Positions 37,775 to 47,309 are shown, numbered from the stretch's first letter. The stretch: DNA of 64,000 nt from Bacteroidales bacterium (GCA_014860575.1 JACZJK010000057.1:1-64000), one strand, 5' to 3'. Notes: generated by a model not told the origin, from the letters alone. Made by a program: numbers and translations.

Positions 37775-38275
37775 CTACTTTATGCTTGCCACATCAATTC
37801 CGGCTGGTATACCTTCCGGAAACCTTGCAAACATTTTGAGGGATTCAAGGCTAATTTCGTTGGCGCGGTATCTATAAGCATTTCTCCCTTCGCTGTAAAT
37901 GATGGTTGTGGCAATCAGGTTTACCGGAAATGATATAGCTAAAAACCAGCCATGACTTATTGTTACCAATGAGTATAGCGGAATAGCCCAACCATAGTTT
38001 TTTGGCTGGGCATAATACAAGCTATATCGCTTTATACCAGAAACTGGCATCGAGGTACAGTTGCGTGTAGATTTTTCCAATACTATAATGCTATCATTAC
38101 CAATTGCTATGAGCTCTCCTTGAAGGTTCGGGCCATCCTGCATTGAAAGGCTGATGTATGAACCATATTCATTCACACCCAGTTGATCAGGCGAAGGCAA
38201 ATATTTGGGCAAGCCGATGCTGCAGCCGCTGAGCACAAACACAAGCAAGGCTAATAATCCGGTTTTATTCTTCAT
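37775..38275 (-). CDS. Small lipoprotein of unknown function
   Basis: 166 residues from ATG 38275 (MKNKTGLLALLVFVLSGCS). The lipobox is LSGC with Cys at 18; an upstream in-frame start is unlikely because it would destroy the signal peptide. The mature part begins IGLPKYLPSPDQLG, has an NLQGELIAIGNDSIIVLEK segment (an SH3-like or beta-barrel pattern), a hydrophobic segment near residues 95-125, and a polar C-terminus. It overlaps the preceding lipoprotein gene by 11 bases. I do not recognise the family. Confidence 0.7.
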   Translation of the reverse strand: MKNKTGLLALLVFVLSGCSIGLPKYLPSPDQLGVNEYGSYISLSMQDGPNLQGELIAIGNDSIIVLEKSTRNCTSMPVSGIKRYSLYYAQPKNYGWAIPLYSLVTISHGWFLAISFPVNLIATTIIYSEGRNAYRYRANEISLESLKMFARFPEGIPAGIDVASIK

Positions 38276-39866
38276 GGTAAGAAAAGGTTTTGGTGTCAAT
38301 TCTTGAATTCCAGAATGCCTGCTCCATGGAGCTTTCATATATCTTGAAATCACGAGCCTCGGCCTTCAGAAATGATTCGGGCGCATAAACCATTTGTGCA
38401 AGTTTTGTCAGGTCTTTATCCTTGAGCCAATGTTCACGCATCCATTCCAGGTAATATCCTTTTGAATAAAGAAACAGCTCATAGTCAGCATTTTCTTGCG
38501 GAAGTGTAAAATTAAACTTGTATTCATCGCCTGGCATTGAAATCAAATAGCTTTCCGGATCAGATATTTTTTTCAGCGCTTGGGGATTAGGTTCCCCTTT
38601 TGACAATATATTATCGGGTTTGATCTCAATGGGTTCAACCTGCCTGATGATATTCGTTAATGCGATGTAATCAAGGCGCCACAAGCCTTTGTTAAGTATG
38701 AGTTTGATCCTGACCCCGGCATCTGAGTCAAGCCTGCCGACAGGAATAAACTGTTTATTAATGGCAATGGGCCCGGTTTCATAAAATGAATCTTGAAACT
38801 GCCAATCATTAAAACGTTCATTCCACATAAACACATCAATTCCACCCATCAGCTTGCTCGTTGCATCAAATTTTTCGCGCATATCCGGGTCTGTTTCAAG
38901 CATTGCAAACATATCGCTCACTTCATCGCCCATATAACCCATGGCGCTGTAAAAAAGATAAGTTGTCATAAGGGCTTGCCTGAAATTCAATACAAGCCCA
39001 AGATTATCAATATTATCAATACTGCCAAAATCAAAATAGATTTCCTCTTTGCTATTCAGATTGTTTGGGTCAGAAAGAGAGAATCGCTCGATATTATCAT
39101 CATGGTTTATGAGCGGTGTGATATCTCCTTCTTCAGCACTTGCTTTTTTTACCCTATAGAGGTTCTCACATAAATAGAAATCATTCACAGGCGACTGATA
39201 CACACGTTCATGTTCATAGCGTGGATAAGCAAGTAACTTTACTTCATTCACACAATGGGTTTCCAGGGCTTCATTCTTCATTGTAAGAGAAAATGTATTG
39301 CCCGTAAGCGGTTTATTATTCAAGGCGTCAATATCAAAATACTCCATTGATGGAGAGATAGCATTTGTAAACCCTTCTGCATCGGCATAATGAAAATTAT
39401 CATGCTCATTCATGTAAAAAGTTGGGCAAGAACCAAAACAAGCTTTTGGGTTAATAAGACATAGAACACCTATAATTGCGTCCACTCCGGCCATGATACT
39501 TAAAGCCGTTACTCGTCCTGCCTCAGGCTTAACCAATTTGGTATTGGTTTCAAAAATAGCAACACTGTCAATTGGAATCGAAAGCTCGCCTTCAAATACA
39601 CTGTTTCGGTTAAAATCAAACATTTGTCCGGAACCACTTACCTGGTTTTGCACGGTATCAATGTTCCAGGTATCTGAAAGGATGCAAATGTCGCCGTTTT
39701 TCAGATGTGCCTTCAGGAATGGCCTGGTCTGCAAATTGGCAGTTTCGTGAATCAAACTGTTGGTTTCCTTATAGGTTGAACGAAATTGATAGGTTGCGCA
39801 GGACTGAATTGAAAGTATCACTACAACCAGAACTGTAAACAAAAGGAGGAAAAGTTTTTTTGTCAT
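38265..39866 (-). CDS. Large lipoprotein of unknown function
   Basis: 533 residues. A lipoprotein signal (MTKKLFLLLFTVLVVVILSIQSC, Cys 23) is followed by CATYQFRSTYKETNS. Residues about 50-110 (HLKNGDICILSDTWN, SIPIDSVAIFETN) resemble the start of the small downstream lipoprotein's beta-rich part, and a short hydrophobic segment with Cys residues (IIGVLCLINPKACFGSCPTFY) lies near 130-150. The rest is polar and unrecognised. It is co-transcribed with the small lipoprotein, and both may form one surface or periplasmic assembly. Confidence 0.7.
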   Translation of the reverse strand: MTKKLFLLLFTVLVVVILSIQSCATYQFRSTYKETNSLIHETANLQTRPFLKAHLKNGDICILSDTWNIDTVQNQVSGSGQMFDFNRNSVFEGELSIPIDSVAIFETNTKLVKPEAGRVTALSIMAGVDAIIGVLCLINPKACFGSCPTFYMNEHDNFHYADAEGFTNAISPSMEYFDIDALNNKPLTGNTFSLTMKNEALETHCVNEVKLLAYPRYEHERVYQSPVNDFYLCENLYRVKKASAEEGDITPLINHDDNIERFSLSDPNNLNSKEEIYFDFGSIDNIDNLGLVLNFRQALMTTYLFYSAMGYMGDEVSDMFAMLETDPDMREKFDATSKLMGGIDVFMWNERFNDWQFQDSFYETGPIAINKQFIPVGRLDSDAGVRIKLILNKGLWRLDYIALTNIIRQVEPIEIKPDNILSKGEPNPQALKKISDPESYLISMPGDEYKFNFTLPQENADYELFLYSKGYYLEWMREHWLKDKDLTKLAQMVYAPESFLKAEARDFKIYESSMEQAFWNSRIDTKTFSYHEE

Positions 39867-40010
39867 TTCTGTGATATTATTTGACTTAAAATCTTATTAT
39901 AAAAACCTGCATATTGTCCACAACAAAAGTAGGGTATAATGGTTCATTAAACATAAGATATCGCAATTCTATCAAACATGTTAAAGAGCAGGCCATTAAC
40001 CTTGCTCCGT

Positions 40011-42317
40011 TCAGGTAGAAAGCTTTTTGAGTTTCTCAATTGAAAGCAAAACAATCTCATTATTAGCCGGAAGTTCAAAGTCGGGTTCAAACCTGTGATC
40101 AGCCACAGCGGAGATGGCATCTTTAATTGCAAGCCAAACAGAAAATGCAAGCATTAAAGGCGGTTCACCAACAGCCTTGCTCTTCTTAATCACCGAAGGG
40201 TTTGGAGCATCTTTAAGCAACTCAATATTAAATATTTCGGGCATATCGCCTATTGAGGGAATTTTATAAGTATCGGGCGAATGATTGAGTAGATGGCCAT
40301 CTTTGTTCCACTTCACCACTTCTGTGGTACACCATCCCACGCCCTGTATAAAACCGCCGGTAACCTGTCCCAGGTCAATGCCTTCGTTGATGGAATCACC
40401 AACATCGTGCAGAATATCGGTTCTCAATAATTTAACACCGCCTGTAAGTACATCCACCTGTACTTCAGATACAGCCATTCCATATGCGAAATAATGAAAT
40501 GGAACACCTTTGCCTTTTTCACGGTCGAAAAAGATATCGGGTGTACGGTAGTAGCCGGTTGTGCTCAGGCTGATCTGATCCAAATGTGCCTGTTGAACAA
40601 GCTTTTCAAAAGGCAGCCTGCGATCTGGAAATGCCTGGTCAGCAACATATCCTTCTTTGTACACCAGTTCTTCCGGTTCAGAACCAAATTGATTGGAAAG
40701 CATCTTCTTAGCGCATGGTTCGAGCCTTTTTTTCAAAATATCTATAGCATTTTTCACAGCCATACCGTTCAGATCGGTACCGGAAGATGCCGCCGTTGGA
40801 GATGTGTTCGGAACTTTGGAAGTATTGGTTGCATTCACTTTTATCTTTTCAGGTGGCAAACCAAATTCAGATGCTGCAATCTGCCAGATTTTGGTATGCA
40901 GCCCCTGCCCCATTTCAGTTCCACCATGGTTCACCAACACGGTTCCATCTTTATATATCATCACCAGGGCGCCAGCCTGGTTCAGAAATGAGGTAGTGAA
41001 TGAAATACCGAATTTCACGGGGGTAAGTGCGAGGCCTTTTTTAATGAATTCATTTTCCCGGTTAAATTCATTGATCTTCCGGCGCCGCTCAAAATAATCA
41101 GATGAAATGACAAGCCTGTCCCACAACATATAAAGACGGTTGTTTGGCACCGGTTGATTGTAATGAGTTGTGTTTCGATCCGTCATTCCATAAAAATTCC
41201 TGAACCTGATTTCAGCAGCATCTTTATTCAGATATCGTGCGATCCGATCAATGGCGTTCTCAATAACGGCCATTCCCTGCGGCCCGCCAAAACCACGAAA
41301 TGCGGTGTTTGAAGGAAGATTAGTTTTCCACATGGTTCCGGTTGTGCGCATATTTGGGATGTAATATGCATTTTCGGCGTGGAATAACGCCCGCTCAAGA
41401 ATGGCAAGCGAAAGGTCGCGGGCTATACCGGCATCGGCATGCATTTCAACGATGTAGCTTGTAATCAAACCTTCGTCGTCAAACCCTATATTATAATTGC
41501 TTTGAAAGCGATGTCGTTTTCCGGTGATTTTCTGATCGTCGTCGCGGAATAGAACCATTTGCACTGGTCTGCGGGTATGGTGTGCCAACAAAGATGCCCA
41601 GGCAGCAACGTGGTTTCCCTGGGTTTCTTTTCCTCCGAACCCACCGCCCATGCGCTTCACTTCGCACACCACTTCATTGGCTTGCAAGCCCAAAACTTCT
41701 GCAACAACCAATTGGGTTTCTGTTGGGTTTTGCGATGAGGCATGCACAGTCATTTCACGGTTCTCACAAGGAATGCAAACTACTGCCTGGGTTTCGAGAT
41801 ACCAGTGTTCCTGTGCGCCGGTTTTTAATGAACCTGCTAGTACATGTTTTGATTCATTCAATGCCTTTTCGGGATCCCCTGTTTCAATTTTGCGGGATGG
41901 AGCCAGCATATTATTTGCAGCGATGGCATCATCAATATTGAGAATGGCGGGAAGCGGCTTGTAGTTAATCTTGATTTTCTTTTCAGCTTCCGCGGCTGCA
42001 AGTTCATTTTCGGCGGCGATCAGAAAAACTGCCTGCCCAATACAATTCACTTTGCCTTCGGCCAGGCAAGGCTCATCATGAGCCAAAGGGTTTAGCTCAT
42101 TCTGGCCAGGAATTCGTTTATAATCCAGGATATCCCACACGCCTTTGACTTTGAGCGCTTCGCTTAAGTCATAATCCAGGATCTCAGCATGCGCATGAGG
42201 GCTGTAAACCACCCGGCCAACAAGCATTTCCTCACCCAGGTGAATATCACCGGCATAAACGGCTTCGCCGGTTACATGCTGGATGGCGCTTTCGTGGTGG
42301 ATTTTTGGATTTTCCAT
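40011..42317 (-). CDS. xdhB: Xanthine dehydrogenase molybdenum-binding subunit
   Basis: 768 residues from ATG 42317 (MENPKIHHESAIQHVTGEAVYAGD). It contains the molybdopterin cytosine/guanine dinucleotide domains: GGGFGGKET, AFRGFGGPQGM with the substrate-binding Arg, GTEMGQGLHTKIWQIAASEFG, and the C-terminal SKAVGEPPLMLAFSVW with the catalytic Glu. These residues match XDH rather than aldehyde oxidase or CO dehydrogenase. It oxidises hypoxanthine/xanthine to urate with the FAD/2Fe-2S subunit encoded just upstream. The spacer to that gene carries two GC-rich hairpins. Confidence 0.93.
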   Translation of the reverse strand: MENPKIHHESAIQHVTGEAVYAGDIHLGEEMLVGRVVYSPHAHAEILDYDLSEALKVKGVWDILDYKRIPGQNELNPLAHDEPCLAEGKVNCIGQAVFLIAAENELAAAEAEKKIKINYKPLPAILNIDDAIAANNMLAPSRKIETGDPEKALNESKHVLAGSLKTGAQEHWYLETQAVVCIPCENREMTVHASSQNPTETQLVVAEVLGLQANEVVCEVKRMGGGFGGKETQGNHVAAWASLLAHHTRRPVQMVLFRDDDQKITGKRHRFQSNYNIGFDDEGLITSYIVEMHADAGIARDLSLAILERALFHAENAYYIPNMRTTGTMWKTNLPSNTAFRGFGGPQGMAVIENAIDRIARYLNKDAAEIRFRNFYGMTDRNTTHYNQPVPNNRLYMLWDRLVISSDYFERRRKINEFNRENEFIKKGLALTPVKFGISFTTSFLNQAGALVMIYKDGTVLVNHGGTEMGQGLHTKIWQIAASEFGLPPEKIKVNATNTSKVPNTSPTAASSGTDLNGMAVKNAIDILKKRLEPCAKKMLSNQFGSEPEELVYKEGYVADQAFPDRRLPFEKLVQQAHLDQISLSTTGYYRTPDIFFDREKGKGVPFHYFAYGMAVSEVQVDVLTGGVKLLRTDILHDVGDSINEGIDLGQVTGGFIQGVGWCTTEVVKWNKDGHLLNHSPDTYKIPSIGDMPEIFNIELLKDAPNPSVIKKSKAVGEPPLMLAFSVWLAIKDAISAVADHRFEPDFELPANNEIVLLSIEKLKKLST

Positions 42318-42345
42318 GATATTCTTAATCAAACTAAGTTTTCAT

Positions 42346-42400
42346 GGGGCTAAAGCCCCGGGAATTTCTCTGATATCATTAACCCGGCCTAAAGGCCGGG
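42346..42400. repeat. Paired GC-rich hairpin repeats between xdhA and xdhB
   Basis: GGGGCT-AA-AGCCCC (42346-42359) and CCCGGCCT-AA-AGGCCGGG (42383-42400), about 25 bases apart. Both are perfect stems with a two-base centre. Such GGGGCTAAAGCCCC and CCCGGCCTAAAGGCCGGG pairs are common intergenic repeats in Bacteroidota. Here they sit inside an operon and could shape relative mRNA stability. Confidence 0.7.
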
Positions 42401-42419
42401 GCAATATGTCTGACTCACA

Positions 42420-43877
42420 TTACAGCTTTGTTGGAACTGGCTCCTGAATCAACATCTTCATCAACAAATTTTTTGCTGCCATCATCCGGTATTCAGCGCC
42501 GGAGCGGGCATCGGAAATGGGTGTGAAATCTTTTTCAATCATTTCTTTTGCAAGGGCTATTGTTTCTTTTGTCCAGGGTTTATTTACAAGAAAAGTTTCA
42601 GTGTTTGCAGCTCTTTTAGGTCTGTCAGCCATGCCACCGTATGCCAGAATGATTTCTTCAACCATGTTTCCGGCATTTGTTTTTAATCGCATAGCAATGC
42701 TTAGCGTGGAAATATCAAGATCGCGGCGGGTGGATATTTTTTTTGTTTTAAACACAATGCCTGGTTCAACAAAAGGAATGAAAACTCCTTTGATCAGTTC
42801 ATCTTTTCTCAGACAGTTTTTCCGGTAGCCGAGGATAAATTCTTCCATTTCAACCCAGCGTGATCCGGCTTTGCTCATCAACTCCAGCTTTACCTTAAGC
42901 GCTATGAACAATGGAATCAGATCGCCAATGGGTGAAGCTGTTGCCAGGTTTCCGCCAATGGAAGCCACATTCCTGATCTGCCAGGATGCAAAAACTTCGA
43001 GCATTGGAAGTAGCTGCGGCAAGTTGGTTCCGGCAAAAGCAAGGAAAGCTTCCAGGCTTACACCGGCGCCCAAATAATAACCATCATTCTGTTTACTTAT
43101 GGTTCGCAATTCAACAACAGCCGAAACATCCAGAATTTCAGGCAGATACTCATGCATTTTATTCTGGCGGATGGCGGTATCAGTAGCGCCATTCACCACA
43201 TGGGCTTTAGGGTTCTCAGCCTTGAAAAACAATGCATCTTCCATGTTTGCAGCAAGGAAATAGTTTTGATTTACCGAACGGATTTCAAGACTTTCTCCAG
43301 CTTCACGAATCTCATTAATCATTTTGATTACTTCTACTTTGCCTTCATCGAACTGATCGGGTTGGCGGTTCGAACAACATTGAACTGCAGCCTTGTAAAT
43401 AGGATCGTAACCTGTGCAGCGGCATAAATTGCCTGCCAGCGCCTGGATCACATTATGCCTGCTGATCTCAATATCTGATTTGTAAAGCGCAAACAACGCC
43501 ATTACAAAGCCGGGTGTGCAAAACCCGCACTGACTTCCGTAATTCTCAACCATGGCAAGCTGCACCGGATGCAGTTTAGTTTCATATCCGTTTCTGATTG
43601 CAAGGTTTTCAACGGTAATCAATTGCTTTCCGTGGATTGCTGGCAGAAACAACAAGCAGGAATCAACTGCGCGATAATGCATCTTCCCGTTCACCAACTC
43701 GCCCAGCACAACGGTGCAGGCACCGCAATCGCCTTCGGCACAGCCTTCCTTTGTGCCGCGATGGCCGGGCAAGGATCGCAAATAATTGAGAACCGTTGTA
43801 GAAGGTAGCAATTTGGTTTCATGAAAATCCAATTCTACGATCTGCCCATCGAACACGAATCTAAAAATGCCGTTCAT
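42420..43877 (-). CDS. xdhA: Xanthine dehydrogenase small subunit (2Fe-2S and FAD domains)
   Basis: 485 residues. First 2Fe-2S domain: GCAEGDCGACTV (C46, C51, C54) with a fourth Cys near 73. Second: CGFCTPGF and NLCRCTGYDP (about 110-155). The FAD domain (about 200-370) shows NGATDTAIRQNK and IGGNLATASPIGDLIPLF, followed by the CO-dehydrogenase flavoprotein C-terminal domain. It passes electrons from the molybdenum subunit to NAD+. The start codon overlaps the xdhC stop by four bases (ATGA). Confidence 0.95.
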   Translation of the reverse strand: MNGIFRFVFDGQIVELDFHETKLLPSTTVLNYLRSLPGHRGTKEGCAEGDCGACTVVLGELVNGKMHYRAVDSCLLFLPAIHGKQLITVENLAIRNGYETKLHPVQLAMVENYGSQCGFCTPGFVMALFALYKSDIEISRHNVIQALAGNLCRCTGYDPIYKAAVQCCSNRQPDQFDEGKVEVIKMINEIREAGESLEIRSVNQNYFLAANMEDALFFKAENPKAHVVNGATDTAIRQNKMHEYLPEILDVSAVVELRTISKQNDGYYLGAGVSLEAFLAFAGTNLPQLLPMLEVFASWQIRNVASIGGNLATASPIGDLIPLFIALKVKLELMSKAGSRWVEMEEFILGYRKNCLRKDELIKGVFIPFVEPGIVFKTKKISTRRDLDISTLSIAMRLKTNAGNMVEEIILAYGGMADRPKRAANTETFLVNKPWTKETIALAKEMIEKDFTPISDARSGAEYRMMAAKNLLMKMLIQEPVPTKL

Positions 43878-44641
43878 AACCGTAGCGTATTTTTCACATC
43901 AATAAGTTTAGCAACAATGCTTAGGGCAATTTCTGCCGGAGTTTCAGCATAGAAAGAAATACCGATAGGCATGTCCACAAAGTTCAACTGATCTTCGGTC
44001 AGGATATTTTCAGTTAACAGGCGTTTACGGGCTTCGGCTACTTTTCGCTTGCTGCCGATCATGCCCAGGTAAGCGAGTTTTTCTTTGGCCAATTTCCCTA
44101 GGAGATTCTCGTCGTATTCATGCCTGGGTGTTGTGATCACAACAAAATCACGGGCGCTGAAGTTGATTTTTGCCAAAGATTGAACATAATCATCAACAAT
44201 GCATTTGGCATAAGCGCTTTCAAATTCCTTGTAAATTTCGGACCTGTGGTCAATAAAGATCACACTGAAACCAAACTCCCTGGCGAACTTTCCTACTTCA
44301 CGACCAACATGGCCGGCACCGAAAATATAGAGTTTCAGTTCTTCAAAGAAAGGTTCAAAATAAATTTCCATATTGCCCCCGCAATGCATTTGAAGATCGT
44401 CTTCGAGCTGATATTTTTTCTTGAAAGGTTTACCTGATTCAAGCGCCAGCAATGTTTCAGCAATAGCCTGCATCTCTATCGAACCACCGCCAATGGTTCC
44501 CATGATGCTGCCATCATTGAAAACGATCATGCGGGCGCCTTCTTTTCGTGGTGTTGAACCTTGGGCTTCGGTTACGAGACAGAGGACAAAAGGCTTTCCC
44601 TGCCGCTGGAGTTCAGGAAGTTGATAAAGGATATCTTTCAT
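43874..44641 (-). CDS. xdhC: XdhC-family molybdenum cofactor maturation protein
   Basis: 255 residues from ATG 44641 (MKDILYQLPELQRQGK). The N-terminal XdhC/CoxI domain has GSTPRKEGARM and GTIGGGSIE; the C-terminal Rossmann domain has IFGAGHVGREVGKFA and ends with the ETPAEIALSIVA motif. XdhC proteins bind the molybdenum cofactor, aid its sulfuration and insert it into XDH. Its coupling to xdhA supports that role here. Confidence 0.95.
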   Translation of the reverse strand: MKDILYQLPELQRQGKPFVLCLVTEAQGSTPRKEGARMIVFNDGSIMGTIGGGSIEMQAIAETLLALESGKPFKKKYQLEDDLQMHCGGNMEIYFEPFFEELKLYIFGAGHVGREVGKFAREFGFSVIFIDHRSEIYKEFESAYAKCIVDDYVQSLAKINFSARDFVVITTPRHEYDENLLGKLAKEKLAYLGMIGSKRKVAEARKRLLTENILTEDQLNFVDMPIGISFYAETPAEIALSIVAKLIDVKNTLRL

Positions 44642-44749
44642 TATTTGAGTATAGGTAATTCTGCAGACAGGCAAAAATAGGTAAAATCAAAGCATAATAT
44701 CACGCAAAAGCGCTTATTCTGAAGCGAAGGGCAGTAGAGGCGCTTACGT

Positions 44750-45556
44750 TTAGCCTGTAGTTGAATTCACCTCTTTGAGGAACCTCTTTTTTATTAAATT
44801 CCTTCGTAATTTTCCTGGCAGGAAAAGGTTAATCACCAGCAGGAATCTGTTGATTCTTTTGGGTATGATGACTTCTTTCCTGTTCAACATTCCATTGATT
44901 GAAACTTTGGCCAATATGTTCGCTTCAATCTTGGTAAGATTACCAAAAAAACCATGTGCTTTTATTCTGGTAAAAGTGCCGGAATTGGTTTCAACTCCAT
45001 TCGGACAAACCACACTTACCGAAATATTGGATTGCGCAAGTTCACTGGAAAGCGCCTGGCTGAAGCTAAGCACGAAAGCCTTCGAAGCTGCATAAACGGC
45101 CTTATATGGTATTGAAAAGTAAGCGGCCATGCTTGCAATATTGAGTATATAGGCTTTGGGGTGGATTTCGAGCAAGGGTATAAACAATTGAGAGAGCAAA
45201 GCCATTGCCCTGATATTAACCATGATGCGGGTATCGGTGTAGGCCAATTCAGATGATTTAAACACTCTTGAGCCCGCGAGCCCAGCATTGTTGACCAGCA
45301 CATTAACCTTGTAATCACTTGCAACACACCATTTATAAACTAACTCTGGACCATCAATCATGGCCAGGTCAACTGCGAACGTGTGAACTAAAACATTGAA
45401 TTTAGCGGCAATCTCATTGGCAGTTTCTTCGAGCTCCTTACCGGGCAAGGCAACAAGCAACAAATTCATTCCCCTTGAGGCACAATCATGGGCAATGGCT
45501 TTGCCTATTCCCATTGAACCTCCTGTGATGAGCGCGTAAACTTCAGGTTTTTCCAT
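44750..45556 (-). CDS. Short-chain dehydrogenase/reductase
   Basis: 268 residues from ATG 45556 (MEKPEVYALITGGSMGIG). Cofactor motif TGGSMGIG at 11-18, NNAG at 89-92, and the catalytic Ser142 with Y155-AAS-K159. The C-terminus is basic and hydrophobic (FLLVINLFLPGKLRRNLIKKRF), as in membrane-associated SDRs acting on lipids (17-beta-HSD/3-ketoacyl reductase-like). It overlaps the upstream epimerase gene by 14 bases, so these two form one unit. Substrate unknown; a lipid ketone is a guess from the tail and the neighbourhood. Confidence 0.85.
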   Translation of the reverse strand: MEKPEVYALITGGSMGIGKAIAHDCASRGMNLLLVALPGKELEETANEIAAKFNVLVHTFAVDLAMIDGPELVYKWCVASDYKVNVLVNNAGLAGSRVFKSSELAYTDTRIMVNIRAMALLSQLFIPLLEIHPKAYILNIASMAAYFSIPYKAVYAASKAFVLSFSQALSSELAQSNISVSVVCPNGVETNSGTFTRIKAHGFFGNLTKIEANILAKVSINGMLNRKEVIIPKRINRFLLVINLFLPGKLRRNLIKKRFLKEVNSTTG

Positions 45557-46535
45557 TGTTCTTGATCCAATCAATTGTTTTTGTAAGACACTCCTTAAGC
45601 GGTGTTTGTGTATAGCCGATTTCACTCATTGCTTTCAGGGAATTCACACGCCAATTATAATTAAATTTTCTCATTAGTCCTTTGGTTATAAACGGTTTAA
45701 CTCCAGTCAACCTATTTACCAACATTGCCAGATCAGAAGCAAAGTAGATAGGCGACAAAGGAACTTTCAACATTAAACGTCTTTTTCCTGAAATTTCGCC
45801 TAATAGTTTAAAAAAATCATTGTAGCTGATGTTTTCTCCACCTAATAAATATTTCTCCCCGGGCTTACCTTTTTCCATTGCCAGTACATGGCCGTTCACA
45901 GCATCATCAATAAACACATAATTACCAACACTATTGCCATCGCCAGGAATAATCCTCCACGTGCCGGACATGTATGCGGCAATAAGTTTGGTAACGCTGT
46001 TGCTTGGGTTCAGAACACCCGGGCCATAAACACGGGTTGGGTTCACGATTCTGATGTTCAGGCCCGATTTTAAAAACTCAAGTGCCATTTCCTCTGCAAT
46101 AGCTTTGGTACGTTCGTATTCAATAAAGAAATCTATTTGCCGGATGGATGTTTCTGAGACTTCATTACCATCGAGCGATGGCCCGAATACGCCGGCGGTG
46201 GAAGAAATAACAATGTCTTTTATACCGGTTTCCATAGCAGCGTTCAGCACATTCAATGTTCCGGTCACATTGAGTTCGTAAATGCGCGATTCATCTTTGA
46301 CCCAAACCTTAGTAAAGGCAGCCATATGATAAATCTGCTGGCAGTCTGTCATTGCATTTTTCAAACTATTGTAATCAAGGATATCTCCTTTGAATAAATG
46401 AATATCCGGATGTCGTAAAATAATGGCTTTGCTTTCCGAGCGATACAATGCATGTACCTGATGTCCAGAACCCGCAAGCTTTAAACAAAGCTGCGATCCT
46501 ATAAAACCTGTAGCGCCAGTTACAAAGGTTTTCAT
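45543..46535 (-). CDS. NAD(P)-dependent epimerase/dehydratase, 3-beta-HSD/OleD-like
   Basis: 330 residues. Extended SDR with the cofactor motif GATGFIG at 7-13 and the catalytic pair in EYERTKAIAEE. Its sequence pattern (NVTGTLNVLNAAMETG, NPTRVYGPG, VFIDDAVNGHVLAMEKG) resembles dihydroflavonol reductase/3-beta-hydroxysteroid dehydrogenase-type enzymes, the same broad family as OleD (52935-53909). It lies 7 bases after the CPBP protease gene and overlaps the next SDR. Substrate unknown. Confidence 0.87.
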   Translation of the reverse strand: MKTFVTGATGFIGSQLCLKLAGSGHQVHALYRSESKAIILRHPDIHLFKGDILDYNSLKNAMTDCQQIYHMAAFTKVWVKDESRIYELNVTGTLNVLNAAMETGIKDIVISSTAGVFGPSLDGNEVSETSIRQIDFFIEYERTKAIAEEMALEFLKSGLNIRIVNPTRVYGPGVLNPSNSVTKLIAAYMSGTWRIIPGDGNSVGNYVFIDDAVNGHVLAMEKGKPGEKYLLGGENISYNDFFKLLGEISGKRRLMLKVPLSPIYFASDLAMLVNRLTGVKPFITKGLMRKFNYNWRVNSLKAMSEIGYTQTPLKECLTKTIDWIKNNGKT

Positions 46536-46542
46536 TCTTTAA

Positions 46543-47235
46543 TTATTTTCTTAGCACTTTCATTTCAGGATGGACCCTCAGTGAAAACCATTCATTGCTT
46601 AAAGCCATCACCACATGCACCACAAAGGCAATCAACAGATTTCCGGTAATCAGGGTGAGATAGCAAAGCAGGATTCCAAGTGGAATAGCGCCCAATGCTT
46701 CTGTTTTTCCTTTTGGAATATGCACCAATGAGTATATGGAAGTATTGATTGCGATGGCAGCCACCATGCCCAGCTCACTGTATAAAGCAAAGAGCAAAAA
46801 CCCGCGAAACATAAATTCATACGCTGCAAGGTACAGTATCCAAGTAATTGCACTGATGAATATTGTGGAAGCGCTCCAAACAGGTATGCGTATCTGCGGA
46901 TACATAGCAAGGTTTGACTTTTGGGGTGCATTTAAAAAATTCATAGTAATAATTGCAACAGATAGTATTGCAATCCACATCCATGAAAGAAATCCAGCCT
47001 GGGTTCCAAACCCAAAGTCCTTTAATCGGAAGTCTGCCATGAAGAATATTGCAATCAAGGGAAGTCCGCCAAATAAAAGAAAGCCAAGTAAGCGGTTAGC
47101 CACAACCTGGTCAAAAGATGCATTTCGATAACCAAGCAGGGTTTCAACTCTACGCTTAAATGCTAGCGAACCACTACTGAAATGGTAAATCAGGAATGCG
47201 CAGGTAGTGACGGCTACGGCTATGGCTATGGTCAT
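46543..47235 (-). CDS. CPBP-family intramembrane metalloprotease
   Basis: About 230 residues from ATG 47235 (MTIAIAVAVTTCAF); a TTG at 47253 would add six. Several membrane segments are evident. The CPBP motif is YEFMFRGFLLF near 145 (one Glu, where most members have EExxxR), followed by YSLVHIPKGK with the motif-2 His and a final NLLIAFVVHVVMALSNEW. CPBP (Abi) proteases cleave membrane or prenylated substrates, but many bacterial members are of unknown role. First gene of an operon with the epimerase and SDR; a good promoter lies upstream. Confidence 0.85.
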   Translation of the reverse strand: MTIAIAVAVTTCAFLIYHFSSGSLAFKRRVETLLGYRNASFDQVVANRLLGFLLFGGLPLIAIFFMADFRLKDFGFGTQAGFLSWMWIAILSVAIITMNFLNAPQKSNLAMYPQIRIPVWSASTIFISAITWILYLAAYEFMFRGFLLFALYSELGMVAAIAINTSIYSLVHIPKGKTEALGAIPLGILLCYLTLITGNLLIAFVVHVVMALSNEWFSLRVHPEMKVLRK

Positions 47236-47280
47236 TGGATGAGGTTCTTTCAAAATCGGGGTTGGTTAAGCGCGTTGGTG

Positions 47281-47309
47281 CAAAAATATGATTTTTAAAA
47301 CATGACAAA
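47281..47309 (-). promoter_or_regulatory. Promoter for the CPBP-epimerase-SDR(-xdh) operon
   Basis: On the minus strand TTTG (47306-47309), 17 bases, TATTTTTG (47281-47288), then CA. This fits TTTG/TAnnTTTG with slightly short spacing. It separates the operon from the MocA-like gene upstream. Confidence 0.5.
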
